A DNA stretch of 64,000 nt from Elstera cyanobacteriorum (GCF_002251735.1 NZ_NOXS01000028.1:1-64000), one strand, 5' to 3'; positions 17,962 to 27,554 are shown, counted from the stretch's first letter. Notes: generated from the sequence alone by a model not told the origin. Numbers and translations: made by a program.

Positions 17962-19428
17962 ATGGGTGGAAAAAACGGTCCCGTCGGTGCGCGTTCGGCG
18001 CTTGGATACGCTAAAACGCTAACGATACTCGCTTTAGGCGCGGTATTGCTGGCGGGATCGCTCCCCGCTGCGGCGCAAAGCCAGAGGATCACGCCCCAAA
18101 GCCGCGAGCAGATCAGCCTGTCTTTCGCCCCGGTGGTACGGCAGACGACGCCCGCCGTGGTCAATATCTATACGAAGAAGCGCGTGCGCGAACAGGCCGC
18201 CCTGTCGCCGCTACTGAACGATCCCTTTTTCCGTCAGTTCTTCGGCGACCGGCTGCCCCAGGGGCAAACGCGGGAACGGGTGCAGAATTCGCTGGGGTCG
18301 GGGGTTATCCTGCGCCCGGATGGGTTGATCGTCACGAATTTCCACGTGATCAAGGATGCCGACGAAATCAGCGTCGTACTGTCCGACCGGCGGGAGTTCG
18401 ACGCCAAAGTGCTGCGGTCGGACGAGCGGGTTGATCTTGCGGTCTTGAAGATCGACGCCGGTCGCGAACAACTGCCGACGCTGCCGCTCGCCGATAGCGA
18501 TCAGTTGCAGGTTGGCGATCTGGTGCTGGCGATTGGTAATCCCTTCGGCGTCGGGCAGACGGTGACCCAGGGGATCGTCTCGGCGCTGGCGCGGACCAAT
18601 GCCGGGATCACCGACTATAATTTCTTCATCCAGACCGATGCGGCGATTAACCCCGGCAATTCCGGCGGCGCGCTGGTGACGATGGACGGGCGGCTCGCGG
18701 GGATCAATACCGCCATCTACTCCCGCTCCGGCGGGTCCATCGGCATTGGCTTTGCCATTCCGGCGAATATGGTGCGCACGGTCCTGTCGGACGATGCGGC
18801 GCGCAATGGTAAGATCGTCCGCGCCTGGTTCGGCGGGTCGGGCCAGCCGGTCACGCCGGAGGTCGCCGCCAGCCTTGGCCTGCCGCGCCCGGCGGGGGTG
18901 TTGATCGCCGAGGTTCACCCGGATAGCCCGGCGGCGCAGGCGGGCATTCGGTCGGGCGACGTGATTACCGCGATCAATGGGAATGAAGTGCCGGACCCGG
19001 AGGCGCTGCGCTTCCGCATTGCCACCCTGCCGATTGGCGAGACGGCGACCTTCACCGTCATGCGGCGCGGCCAGCCGATCACCACGGCGGCAAAGCTGAT
19101 TGCACCGCCCGAAACCCCGAAGCGCGAGGCAACCGTGCTAAAGGGCCAGCAACCGCTGGCCGGGGCGACGGTGGCCAACCTCTCCCCAGCGCTCGTGGAG
19201 GAATTGGGCATTCCCGGCCCGTCGCGCGGGGTGATCCTGCTGGATATTGCCGCCCGCAGCCCGGCGGCGCGCGTCGGCTTTCAACAGGGCGACGTGTTGC
19301 AGCAGGTCAATAATACGCCCATCGCCAGCGTGACCGATGCCGTGGCGGCCCTCGGGCGCGGTCAATCTTGGCGCATCAGCATTAAGCGAGGCGACGAGGT
19401 TCTGACGGACACGTTCAGCCAGCGATGA
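17962..19428 (+). CDS. HtrA/Deg-type periplasmic serine protease
   Basis: A 488-aa protein from the ATG at 17962, preceded by GAGGAACGA. A signal sequence (about 17-38, ending SLPAAAQS) precedes a trypsin-like domain with the full triad: H128 (TNFHVIKDAD), D158 (VDLAVLKID) and S234 (NPGNSGGALV). Two PDZ domains follow (GVLIAEVHPDSPAAQAGIRSGDVI and GVILLDIAARSPAARVGFQQGDVL). It degrades or refolds damaged envelope proteins. Its stop overlaps the rarA start (ATGA). Confidence 0.93.
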   Translation: MGGKNGPVGARSALGYAKTLTILALGAVLLAGSLPAAAQSQRITPQSREQISLSFAPVVRQTTPAVVNIYTKKRVREQAALSPLLNDPFFRQFFGDRLPQGQTRERVQNSLGSGVILRPDGLIVTNFHVIKDADEISVVLSDRREFDAKVLRSDERVDLAVLKIDAGREQLPTLPLADSDQLQVGDLVLAIGNPFGVGQTVTQGIVSALARTNAGITDYNFFIQTDAAINPGNSGGALVTMDGRLAGINTAIYSRSGGSIGIGFAIPANMVRTVLSDDAARNGKIVRAWFGGSGQPVTPEVAASLGLPRPAGVLIAEVHPDSPAAQAGIRSGDVITAINGNEVPDPEALRFRIATLPIGETATFTVMRRGQPITTAAKLIAPPETPKREATVLKGQQPLAGATVANLSPALVEELGIPGPSRGVILLDIAARSPAARVGFQQGDVLQQVNNTPIASVTDAVAALGRGQSWRISIKRGDEVLTDTFSQR

Positions 19429-20741
19429 CCGACCTGTTCCCGCCCGCCCTGCTGCCCGGCGCCGACACGCAACCCCTGGCCGACCGGCTGCGCCCGGCGC
19501 GGCTGGCGGAGGTTGTGGGGCAGGATCATCTGTTGGGGCCGTCCGGTCCCATCGGGCGGATGCTGGCGGCAAAGCGCTTAGGTTCGATGATCCTCTGGGG
19601 GCCGCCCGGCTGCGGCAAGACCACGCTGGCGCGGCTGCTGGCGGCGGAGGCGGGGCTGACGTTCGAGCCACTGTCGGCGGTGCTATCGGGCGTTGCCGAG
19701 TTGCGCAAGACCTTCGAGGCGGCGGCGAAACGCCGGGCGCAGGGCAAAGGCACGCTGCTATTCATCGACGAAATCCACCGCTTCAACCGCGCCCAGCAGG
19801 ATGGTTTTCTGCCGGTGGTGGAGGATGGCACGGTGATCCTGGTCGGCGCGACGACGGAAAACCCCTCCTTCTCCCTCAATGCCGCGGTGCTGTCGCGCGC
19901 GCAGGTCTTTGTGCTCAAGCGGCTGGAGGAAGCCGGGCTGGCGCTACTGCTCGACCGGGCGGAAGCGCTGATGGAACGGCCCCTCCCATTGACGGCGGAG
20001 GCACGGGCGCTGCTGCTAACCCTGGCCGATGGCGACGGGCGCTATCTGCTCAACCTCGCCGAAGCGCTCTTTGCCGCCAAAGACGGGCCGGTGCTCGATG
20101 CGGCGGGGCTGCTCGCCTCGGTTCAGAAGCGCGCGCCGCTCTACGATAAGGACCGGGAGGAGCATTACAATCTTATCTCCGCCCTGCATAAATCCCTGCG
20201 CGGGTCGGACGTTGATGCGGCGCTCTATTGGTTTCAGCGCATGCTGCTGGGCGGCGAAGATCCGCATTTCGTCGCCCGCCGCTTAACGCGCTTTGCGGCG
20301 GAAGATATCGGCATGGCCGATCCGGCGGCGCTGACCCAGGCAATTGCCGCCTGGGAAACCTATGACCGCCTCGGGTCGCCGGAGGGGGAACTGGCGCTGG
20401 CGCAGGCCGTGGTCTATCTGGCGACTGCGCCGAAATCCAACGCCGTCTACCGCGCCTTTAAGGCGGCGGCGAAAGCGGCGCGCGACACGGGGTCGATGAT
20501 GCCGCCTAAACATATCCTCAACGCTCCGACGCGGCTGATGAAGGATATCGGCTATGGGTCGGGCTATGCCTATGACCATGACGCACCGGATGGGTTTTCC
20601 GGCCAGAATTATTTCCCGGAAAACCTGCCGCGCACCCGCTTCTACGATCCGCCCGAACGTGGGTTCGAACGCGATATTCGCAAACGGTTGGACTATTGGG
20701 ACCGGCTGCGCGCCAAACGGCAGGAGACGTCCGATGAGTAG
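19425..20741 (+). CDS. rarA: Replication-associated recombination protein A (AAA+ ATPase)
   Basis: A 438-aa AAA+ protein of the RarA/MgsA/WRNIP1 family, which acts at stalled replication forks. The opening LADRLRPARLAEVVGQDHLLG is diagnostic. Walker A is GPPGCGKTT (59-67), Walker B LLFIDEIHRFNRAQQD, and sensor ATTENPSFSLN. The C-terminal part includes the tetramerisation region (AVYRAFKAAAKAA, then PPKHILNAPTRLMKDIGYG). It overlaps HtrA upstream by 4 bases and crcB downstream by 8. Confidence 0.94.
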   Translation: MTDLFPPALLPGADTQPLADRLRPARLAEVVGQDHLLGPSGPIGRMLAAKRLGSMILWGPPGCGKTTLARLLAAEAGLTFEPLSAVLSGVAELRKTFEAAAKRRAQGKGTLLFIDEIHRFNRAQQDGFLPVVEDGTVILVGATTENPSFSLNAAVLSRAQVFVLKRLEEAGLALLLDRAEALMERPLPLTAEARALLLTLADGDGRYLLNLAEALFAAKDGPVLDAAGLLASVQKRAPLYDKDREEHYNLISALHKSLRGSDVDAALYWFQRMLLGGEDPHFVARRLTRFAAEDIGMADPAALTQAIAAWETYDRLGSPEGELALAQAVVYLATAPKSNAVYRAFKAAAKAARDTGSMMPPKHILNAPTRLMKDIGYGSGYAYDHDAPDGFSGQNYFPENLPRTRFYDPPERGFERDIRKRLDYWDRLRAKRQETSDE

Positions 20742-21111
20742 TGTTCTTCTGGTCGGCCTCGGCGGAGCCTTGGGGTCGATGGCGCGCTATCTGATGGTGC
20801 TGGGCGTCGGGCGCTGGCTGGGGACGGGGTTTCCTTGGGGCACCCTGTCGGTCAACCTCATCGGCTGTTTTTTGATGGGGTTGCTGACGGCTTTGTTCAC
20901 GGGGCCGCTGCCGGTTTCCGCCGAAACGCGGTTGTTTTTCACCACCGGTATCCTGGGGGGCTTCACCACTTTTTCCGCCTTCGGTCTCGATGCCTCCGGC
21001 CTTCTCGATAAGGGGGATAGTGGGGCTGCGCTCTTGTATCTGGCGGGATCGGTCGCCTTGGGGTATGCCGGGGTCCGGTTGGGGGCCGCGTTTATTCGGC
21101 TCTGGAGTTAG
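20734..21111 (+). CDS. crcB: Fluoride ion channel CrcB/Fluc
   Basis: A 125-aa protein from the ATG at 20734 (MSSVLLVGLGGALGSMARYL), inside the rarA tail. Four hydrophobic segments fit the dual-topology Fluc fold. Signature residues are present: GALGSMARY near the N-terminus, the conserved Asn in LSVNLIGCFLMG, and GGFTTFSAFGLD with the pore phenylalanines and Na+-site threonine/serine. It exports fluoride. No fluoride riboswitch is visible upstream, consistent with its place inside an operon. Confidence 0.92.
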   Translation: MSSVLLVGLGGALGSMARYLMVLGVGRWLGTGFPWGTLSVNLIGCFLMGLLTALFTGPLPVSAETRLFFTTGILGGFTTFSAFGLDASGLLDKGDSGAALLYLAGSVALGYAGVRLGAAFIRLWS

Positions 21112-21121
21112 GAGAAAGATC

Positions 21122-22072
21122 ATGGCCGTCGAGCAACGCACCGTCAGCCCGGATGAGGCGGATATTCGGCTCGACCGCTGGTTTAAGCGCCATTTCCCGC
21201 AACTGCCGTTCGGGCGCCTCTCGAAGCTGATGCGCACGGGGCAAATTCGCCTCGACGGCAAGCGGGTGGATGGGGCGGAGCGGCTGGAACCCGGCCAGAT
21301 CATCCGCGTTCCGCCCTTGGGCGATCTCGACAGCCCGCCGCCGCCGCGCACCCTTGATCCACACGAGATCAAAGACCTGCACCAGATGGTCATCCACCGC
21401 GATGCCGATGTGCTGGTGCTGAACAAGCCGAGCGGCCTTGCTGTGCAAGGCGGGACCGGGACGAGCAAGCACCTCGACGGCATGCTGGATGCGCTGAAGT
21501 TCGACCTCGACGAACGCCCGCGTCTGGTGCATCGCTTGGACCGCGACACTTCCGGCATTCTCGTTCTTGCCCGCACGGCGCTGGCGGCGACGAAGCTGGC
21601 GGCGGCCTTCAAGGCGCGCGAGACGGAGAAGATCTATTGGGCCGTCACCGCCCGCGTGCCTGCGCCGGAAGAAGGCTCGATCACTCTGCGCCTCGCTAAA
21701 AAGGGCGGCCCGCAGGGCGAACGGGTGGCGGTCGATGACGAGGAAGGCCAGCGCGCCGTGACCGATTATGAGGTGATCGACACGGCCCCGCCGCGCGCTG
21801 CGCTGGTGCGCCTGCGCCCGATCACCGGGCGTACCCATCAGTTGCGCGTCCATTGTGCCGCGATTGGTTGCCCGATTTTGGGCGATGTGAAATATGGCCA
21901 GGCCGATGCGATCATCCACGGCGTCGAATTTTCGCGCAGTCTGCACCTGCACGCCCGGCGACTGAAAATTCCGCACCCGCGCGGCGGGTTTCTGGAGGTG
22001 ACGGCCCCGGTGCCGCCCCATATGAAAAAAACCTTCGCCTATTTCGGTTTCAGCGTTCCCAAGGGGGCTTAG
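21122..22072 (+). CDS. RluA-family 23S rRNA pseudouridine synthase (RluC-like)
   Basis: A 316-aa protein from the ATG at 21122, preceded by TAGGAGAAAGATC. An N-terminal S4 RNA-binding domain (about 15-60, RLDRWFKRHFPQLPFGRLSKLMRTGQIRLDG) leads into the catalytic domain. The motif HRLDRDTSGIL carries the catalytic aspartate D140. Other family motifs are NKPSGLAVQGG and RPITGRTHQLRVHCAAIGCPILGD. RluC is the best match by architecture, but the target uridines cannot be read from sequence. Confidence 0.9.
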   Translation: MAVEQRTVSPDEADIRLDRWFKRHFPQLPFGRLSKLMRTGQIRLDGKRVDGAERLEPGQIIRVPPLGDLDSPPPPRTLDPHEIKDLHQMVIHRDADVLVLNKPSGLAVQGGTGTSKHLDGMLDALKFDLDERPRLVHRLDRDTSGILVLARTALAATKLAAAFKARETEKIYWAVTARVPAPEEGSITLRLAKKGGPQGERVAVDDEEGQRAVTDYEVIDTAPPRAALVRLRPITGRTHQLRVHCAAIGCPILGDVKYGQADAIIHGVEFSRSLHLHARRLKIPHPRGGFLEVTAPVPPHMKKTFAYFGFSVPKGA

Positions 22073-22073
22073 C

Positions 22074-22745
22074 ATGGCGGCCTTCGATCTCATTTTGTTT
22101 GACGTCGATGGCACGCTGGTCGATAGCCAGCGCACGATCATCGCCTGCATGGAAGCGGCCTTCATCCGCTACGACCTGCCAATCCCCTCGGCAGCGGCCA
22201 TTCGCCATACGGTCGGGCTGGCGCTGGTCGATGGCGTGGCGCAACTGCTGGCCGCGATGCCGGAAGGCGCGGGGGTCGATCCCTATGCCGTCGCCGAAGC
22301 CTATAAGGATACGTATCTCGCCCGCCGAACGGCGACCCCGGCCCCGGCGCCCGATCCGCTCTATCCCGGCACGCGTGCCTTGCTCGACCGGTTGCTGGCC
22401 GAAGACCGGCTGATGGGCGTTGCCACCGGCAAGAGCAACCGGGGCATGCGGGTATTCGTTGAAACTCACGGGCTGCACCGGCATTTCGTCACGCAGCAAA
22501 CGGTCGATACCGCGCCGGGCAAGCCCGATCCGACGATGGTTCGGCAAGCCGCCGTTGAAGCCGGGACCATTCCGTCACGGGTCTTGATGATCGGTGATAC
22601 GGTCTATGATATGCAAATGGCGCGCGCGGCGGGCGCTGTGGCCGTGGGGGTCGATTGGGGCTATCACGCACCGCAGGCTTTGACGGCAGAAGGCGCACGG
22701 ACGATTTTAAAGACCTGGGACGATCTCGCTCCCTATCTGACCTGA
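22074..22745 (+). CDS. HAD-superfamily phosphatase (phosphoglycolate phosphatase-like)
   Basis: A 223-aa HAD subfamily IA protein. Motif I FDVDGTLVDS has the nucleophile D10 and D12. Motif II lies in GVATGKSN, the lysine in GKPDPTMV, and motif IV in GDTVYDMQMARAAG. A helical cap occupies about 17-90. It starts one base after the pseudouridine synthase stop. This pairing is common in alphaproteobacteria. The physiological substrate is not evident. Confidence 0.88.
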   Translation: MAAFDLILFDVDGTLVDSQRTIIACMEAAFIRYDLPIPSAAAIRHTVGLALVDGVAQLLAAMPEGAGVDPYAVAEAYKDTYLARRTATPAPAPDPLYPGTRALLDRLLAEDRLMGVATGKSNRGMRVFVETHGLHRHFVTQQTVDTAPGKPDPTMVRQAAVEAGTIPSRVLMIGDTVYDMQMARAAGAVAVGVDWGYHAPQALTAEGARTILKTWDDLAPYLT

Positions 22746-22761
22746 CCGACAGGAGAGGCCC

Positions 22762-25191
22762 ATGATGGACGAACGCCCGATTCTGAGCGGCCCGGCCCCT
22801 AAGGAACCGCGCCCTGAAAAACCCATTTCCGCGAAGCCCCCCCGCAACTTGCTGCGCACCGGCCTGCTGATCGCGGGCGGCGGCGTTGGGCTGGTGGTGG
22901 TTGGCGCTGGGGCCTTGCTGTTTCTGGTCGATCCCAATGCCCACCGCGACCGGATTGCGGCGGAGTTGCAGGCGGCGACCGGCCGGGCGGTGACGCTGGC
23001 CGGGCCGATCAGTCTGTCGCGCTCCCTCTCCCCCGCCCTGGTGGTCGAAGGCGTGACGATTGCCAACATGCCCGGCGGATCGCGCCCGCAGATGGCCAGC
23101 ATCGGCAAGCTCGACGTGCAAGTGGCGCTGCTGCCGCTGATCCTGAACGGGCGGCTGGAGGTTGAACGTCTCAACCTCGCCAAGGCCGATATTCTGCTGG
23201 AAACCGATGCCAAGGGGCAGGGCAATTGGGTGTTTATGCCCGAACCCTCCCCCTCGGCCCCGCAAGGCACGCCTGCCCCGGCGGCGGGCGGCGGCGGAAA
23301 AAGCGGCGGCGCGCTGCCGATCCTCAAGGAAGTGCTGATCACCGACAGCCGCATCGTCTACCGTAGCGGCAAGACCCAGCAGCGGCTCGATCTGACCCGC
23401 CTCAGCTTCGCCCTGCCCGATGCTGGCAAACCCGTGCCGGTGGCGGTGAAAGCGGTGCTGAACGATGCGCCGCTCGATCTGACCGGGGAAATCGGCGCGC
23501 TCACCAGCCTGATGAGCGCCGAGGGCGCCTATCCGGTGAAACTGAAGGGGCAGGTGGCGGGCCTCGATCTCGATGCCAGCGGCACGCTCGGCCTCGGCAA
23601 GCAGCAGGGCCAGGCGGACGGGACGCTGACGGTCAGCGGCGAATCGCTGACCGTGCTGAAGAAAGCCGCGCCGGGCTTCGGCATCAATGCCGCCGACTGG
23701 CCAGAGAAGCTGCCGAAATTCTCCCTGACCGCGCAAGGCGCGCTGGCGGGCGATAAGCTGACCCTAACCCGCGCCGTGCTGACCACGGGCAAGACGGAGG
23801 TGACGGCGACCGGTACGGTCGGCCTCAGCGGTCCCAGCTTCGGGCTGACACTGACGGCGCGCGCGCCGGATTTGCGATCTTTAGTCGGTAAGTTCCCTAC
23901 TAATTTTGTTTATATCATGCCCGAAGCGGGGGCTTCGCTTACTGGTAAGTTGACGGGCACGACGACTGCGCCGCAATTGGCCGATCTGGTGCTGGATTGG
24001 GGCGCAACCCGCGTCACCGGGCGGTTGGGGGCCGATCTTGGCAGCCGCGTGCTGCGCGTGACCGCCGATCTCGCCAGCCCGGAAATCGATCTCTCGGCGT
24101 TCATTGGTAAGCCCCGTGTGGCCGCAGCTTCGGGCAGTTCGGGCGGCAGTGCCGCCCCGGCGAAATCGGGTGACGACCGGGTAATCCCGGATATGCCCGT
24201 CGATCTCACGGAGATTGCCCAGGCGCCGGTCGAAGGGGACGTTAAGCTGGCGGTGGCGCGGCTGAAGACCGGGCGCGGCGAAGTGAAGGATGTTTCGCTC
24301 GCCGTCGCCCTGCGGAACCGGCAATTCACCCTGCGCCCGCTGCGGCTAACCGCAGCAGACGGGAAGCTGGCCGCCGATGTGGTCATCGAACCGAGCGGCA
24401 AGCTGTGGATGACCGGCGAGGCGGCGGCGGTGGATACCGCGCAGCTTTCGGCCCTGTTGGGGGAGGAGCCGGTGCTGAAGACCAAGGCTGATCTGTCGTT
24501 CAAATTTTCGGCCGAAGGCAAGAACCTGCGCGCGCTCGCCGCCAGCCTCGACGGGTCGGTCGGGCTTGCGACGGGGCCGGGGCAGTTGGTCGGGTCGGCG
24601 GCGGAGGCGCTGTCGAGCAAATGGCTAACCTTCCTATCGCTGAAGCCCGCCGATGTGACGCAGATCAGTTGTTCGGTGGTGCGCACGCAGTTCGTGCGCG
24701 GGCAGGGCAGCGTGCAGCAATTGGCCCTGGATACGCCCGGCCTGACCGTGCGCGGCAGCGGCGGCCTGTCGCTGGCCAGCGAAACCCTCGACCTGCGCTT
24801 CGAACCGCACTTAGCCGAAGGCAATCCGGCCGCAGCGGCGGCAGTGCCCTTCCATGTACGTGGCAGTTTCGGCAAGCCCTCGGTCACACCCGATGCGGCG
24901 GCGACGGCGCGCACGGCGGTGGGCATCGCCCAGCAGCTTGGCGTTGGCGGGCAGAAGACGCAGGGCGCGCTCGGAATCGTCGGGGCGTTGCTCGGCCAGG
25001 GCAGCCAGGGCGGGCCGGTGCCGACAGCGGCGGTGCCCTGCGGCCAGCGCGTCGCCAGCACGCCGACCAATACCCAGGTGCCGGCGCAGCCGGGCCAAAT
25101 CCCCAGCCAGCCGACCCAACCGGCGCAGAATGACCCCGCCGGGGCGATCAAAGGCCTGTTCAAGGGCCTGCTCGGCGGCTCGAAACAGTGA
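22762..25191 (+). CDS. AsmA-family envelope protein
   Basis: An 809-aa protein with an N-terminal membrane anchor (LLRTGLLIAGGGVGLVVVGAGALLFLV). The AsmA domain opens RIAAELQAATGRAVTLAGPISLSRSLSPALVVEGVTIANMPG. The C-terminal AsmA_2 part is near 570-720 (LDGSVGLATGPGQLVGSAAEAL). Family members are bridge-like proteins linked to outer membrane lipid homeostasis. The C-terminus is Pro/Gln-rich. An ATG-ATG double start is present. It lies 16 bases after the HAD gene and 6 before the ATP12 gene. Confidence 0.85.
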   Translation: MMDERPILSGPAPKEPRPEKPISAKPPRNLLRTGLLIAGGGVGLVVVGAGALLFLVDPNAHRDRIAAELQAATGRAVTLAGPISLSRSLSPALVVEGVTIANMPGGSRPQMASIGKLDVQVALLPLILNGRLEVERLNLAKADILLETDAKGQGNWVFMPEPSPSAPQGTPAPAAGGGGKSGGALPILKEVLITDSRIVYRSGKTQQRLDLTRLSFALPDAGKPVPVAVKAVLNDAPLDLTGEIGALTSLMSAEGAYPVKLKGQVAGLDLDASGTLGLGKQQGQADGTLTVSGESLTVLKKAAPGFGINAADWPEKLPKFSLTAQGALAGDKLTLTRAVLTTGKTEVTATGTVGLSGPSFGLTLTARAPDLRSLVGKFPTNFVYIMPEAGASLTGKLTGTTTAPQLADLVLDWGATRVTGRLGADLGSRVLRVTADLASPEIDLSAFIGKPRVAAASGSSGGSAAPAKSGDDRVIPDMPVDLTEIAQAPVEGDVKLAVARLKTGRGEVKDVSLAVALRNRQFTLRPLRLTAADGKLAADVVIEPSGKLWMTGEAAAVDTAQLSALLGEEPVLKTKADLSFKFSAEGKNLRALAASLDGSVGLATGPGQLVGSAAEALSSKWLTFLSLKPADVTQISCSVVRTQFVRGQGSVQQLALDTPGLTVRGSGGLSLASETLDLRFEPHLAEGNPAAAAAVPFHVRGSFGKPSVTPDAAATARTAVGIAQQLGVGGQKTQGALGIVGALLGQGSQGGPVPTAAVPCGQRVASTPTNTQVPAQPGQIPSQPTQPAQNDPAGAIKGLFKGLLGGSKQ

Positions 25192-25197
25192 GACGGC

Positions 25198-25890
25198 ATG
25201 AAGCGGTTCTATAAGGAAGCAACGGTATCAGCCCACGACAGCGGGTTTGGCGTCGCCCTCGACGGTAAGCCGGTCCGCACCCCCGGCGGTGCCGTTTTAA
25301 GCGTGCCGACCGAAAGCTTGGCGGCGGCGGTCGCGGCGGAATGGGCGGAGCAAACGGGGGAGGTGCGCCCACTGGGCATGCCGATGACCCGTTTGGTCCT
25401 CACCCAAATCGACCGGGTGGCGCCGCGCCGGGCAGAGGTGGCGGCGGAGCTGCTGGGCTATGCGGGCAGCGATCTTCTCTGCTACCGGGCCGAAGAAACC
25501 GCCTTGGCCGACCGGCAGAACACCCTCTGGAACCCGCTGCTCGATTGGCTCACCGCGCGCTACGGCGTTACCCTGGCGGTAACGGCGGGCTTGATGCCGG
25601 TGGCACAAGCGCCGGAGGCGCTGGCGCCGCTGGCCGAAAAACTCGCAACCCTCTCCGATGCCGACCTGACAGCGCTCGCCCTGGCCGCCCCGGCGGCGGG
25701 GTCTTTGGTGATCGGCCTCGCGTTTCTGGAGGGCCGCTTGAGCGCGGAGGAGGCTTTTGCCGTCAGCCAGCTCGACGAAACCTATCAGATCGAACAGTGG
25801 GGCGAAGATTACGAGGCCGCCGATCGTCGGGCCGACCTACTGCGCGAGTTTCAGGATATCGCCCGCTTCTTGGTCCTTACGCGGGGGTGA
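25198..25890 (+). CDS. ATP12-family F1-ATPase assembly chaperone
   Basis: A 230-aa protein beginning MKRFYKEATVSAHDSGFGVALDGKPVRTPGG. The family signature runs through ALAAAVAAEWAEQ, MPMTRLVLTQID and LLCYRAEETALADRQNTLWNPLLDWL. ATP12 binds the F1 alpha subunit before its assembly. The family is shared by mitochondria and alphaproteobacteria, a useful taxonomic marker. Its 3' end overlaps the convergent GNAT gene by 14 bases. Confidence 0.92.
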   Translation: MKRFYKEATVSAHDSGFGVALDGKPVRTPGGAVLSVPTESLAAAVAAEWAEQTGEVRPLGMPMTRLVLTQIDRVAPRRAEVAAELLGYAGSDLLCYRAEETALADRQNTLWNPLLDWLTARYGVTLAVTAGLMPVAQAPEALAPLAEKLATLSDADLTALALAAPAAGSLVIGLAFLEGRLSAEEAFAVSQLDETYQIEQWGEDYEAADRRADLLREFQDIARFLVLTRG

Positions 25891-26359
25891 GGGGCAGTTC
25901 CATCACCCATTGCGGGCCAACCGGCCCCTCGCGGGTATGGCTGATGACGAACCCGGCGCGGGCATAGAGCCGCAGGGCGGTGTGATTGCGCTGGTTCACT
26001 GCCAGCACGATGCGCCGGGTATCGGGGAAGTGCCGTTGTACGAACCCTGGTACTCCCTGCATGGCCGCAAGCCCAATGCCGCGCCCTTGGCAGGCGGGAT
26101 CGATGCTGAGCGAGGTGAGCGCCAGCGCCGCCGGGTCCGGCTCCGGTAGATATTTATCCCGATGCTCCCCCGCCGCCAGAAGGAAGAAGCCGATGGGGCG
26201 CCCCTCGTCCAGAACCGTCACGGGGAAGCGCTCGGTCTGCCGCGCCAGTTTTGGCAAAAGCTGGCTGGGCAGGCTGGTAAACTCCAACTGCTCCGGCGGC
26301 AGCGTCCAGGCCGTAAGGGCGGGGTGATGGTCAGGGATGGTGACCGTTAGCTCAATCAC
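25877..26359 (-). CDS. GNAT-family N-acetyltransferase
   Basis: A 160-aa protein with the acetyl-CoA binding motif in LTSLSIDPACQGRGIGLAAM (R/Q-x-x-G-x-G/A) and the C-terminal RIVLAVNQRNHTALRLYARAGF, typical of GNAT enzymes. The acceptor is unknown. It overlaps the AstE-like gene upstream by 8 bases, so the two form a small operon. Confidence 0.85.
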   Translation of the reverse strand: MIELTVTIPDHHPALTAWTLPPEQLEFTSLPSQLLPKLARQTERFPVTVLDEGRPIGFFLLAAGEHRDKYLPEPDPAALALTSLSIDPACQGRGIGLAAMQGVPGFVQRHFPDTRRIVLAVNQRNHTALRLYARAGFVISHTREGPVGPQWVMELPLTPA

Positions 26360-27491
26360 TCAGCAGATATCCTTGCCGATGGGCGAGCGGTTCGGTCCCG
26401 ACGACTTTCGCCACCTGGAAACCGGGGCGGACATTGTGAGTATGGCGCATCACCAGAATGAACCCATCGGTGGTCGCGGTGATGGGCGTGCGCCCATGGG
26501 TCAGCGGGTTGACGATTTCGGCGACGAGATCGCCTTTCTTCACCCGATCCCCCAGGCCGACCTTATAGACCAGCACCCCCGGCACCGGCGCCACCAGCAG
26601 GTCGGACGCGGTCAGGTCGCTGGCGTCATTGATCAGTGCGGGCAATGGGCCAGGATCACCCGCCAGCACGCCGCGCCGTTGCAGGAAGCGGAACAGCGCC
26701 GCTGCATCCTGGGCCGCAAGCGCGTCGGTCACATCGCTTTCGCCGCGCAATTCGACCGTGGTGGCCAGGCAGGCGGGCGGAATCGGCTTATCGGGGAAGG
26801 CTTTCGCCAGATGCCACCAGGGGCCACCCAAAGCTTCATCCAGCGACGAACCGCCCGAGTCTTCGGCCAGCAGCGTGGCGTGCGATCCAAGGTCGGCTGC
26901 GAGGTCTTTGGCGTCCGGCCAAAGCGGTGTGCCGAGATAGAGGTGCATCAGCGCCCGCGTGTCGCAATGCAGATCAAGCGCGATATCGGCGTCGATGGCG
27001 TGCTTCATGATCGTCAGGCGCAAGTGGTCCATTTCCTTGACCGGCTGAAGGTCGGCCAGAATGGTCTTCATCGTCGCGCGGATCAGCGTCACATTGGCGG
27101 CGGCATTGTCGGTTAGCTGATGGCCGATGCGCTGTGCCACCTCCGGCCCCAGCACCGGATAGCCGCGATTGAAATTGCCGGCGCCGCCCATTTCGAAGCG
27201 CCCGAGGTGCGTGCCATTGACCCATTGCCCGAGGCCGATGGGATTGGTGAAGGGCACCAGAATAATCTCGCCCAGAATCTCGCCGCGCGCCGCCGCCGCA
27301 TCCAGCAGCCGCCCGAGATGATCGCAGAGCAGCAGGCCCGGCAGTTCATCGGCGTGCAAGCCGGTATGAATATAGGCTTTTGGTCCCTGGCCCGGCGTAC
27401 CGTAGTGCAGGGCGGTCCAGGTCCGCTGGGTGCCTAGCGAGGCTTCGGGGAGGGCGATTGTTTCCCGGCGGATCGGGGAGGGGGTCGGCAT
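26352..27491 (-). CDS. Succinylglutamate desuccinylase/aspartoacylase-family zinc hydrolase
   Basis: A 379-aa protein from the ATG at 27491 (MPTPSPIRRETIALPEASLGTQRTW). An ATG at 27503 directly abuts AAGGG and is an alternative. Zinc-peptidase-like motifs are visible: HTGLHADELPG (His-x-x-Glu) and ALDLHCDTRA (second His). The C-terminal lipoyl-like hairpin domain (VYKVGLGDRVKKGDLVAEIVNP) is typical of the M14/AstE-like subgroup. The substrate is probably an N-acyl amino acid or amide, but is not defined by sequence. Confidence 0.85.
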   Translation of the reverse strand: MPTPSPIRRETIALPEASLGTQRTWTALHYGTPGQGPKAYIHTGLHADELPGLLLCDHLGRLLDAAAARGEILGEIILVPFTNPIGLGQWVNGTHLGRFEMGGAGNFNRGYPVLGPEVAQRIGHQLTDNAAANVTLIRATMKTILADLQPVKEMDHLRLTIMKHAIDADIALDLHCDTRALMHLYLGTPLWPDAKDLAADLGSHATLLAEDSGGSSLDEALGGPWWHLAKAFPDKPIPPACLATTVELRGESDVTDALAAQDAAALFRFLQRRGVLAGDPGPLPALINDASDLTASDLLVAPVPGVLVYKVGLGDRVKKGDLVAEIVNPLTHGRTPITATTDGFILVMRHTHNVRPGFQVAKVVGTEPLAHRQGYLLSD

Positions 27492-27554
27492 TTGGTCAAG
27501 CATCCCTTGGTTAGCCCGGGGGCGAAACCCAGGCGGGGGGAGCATAGCAACGGT

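Noticed and set aside
20640-20733. Fluoride riboswitch upstream of crcB
   Set aside because: The crcB start lies inside the rarA coding sequence and there is no leader space or matching pseudoknot.
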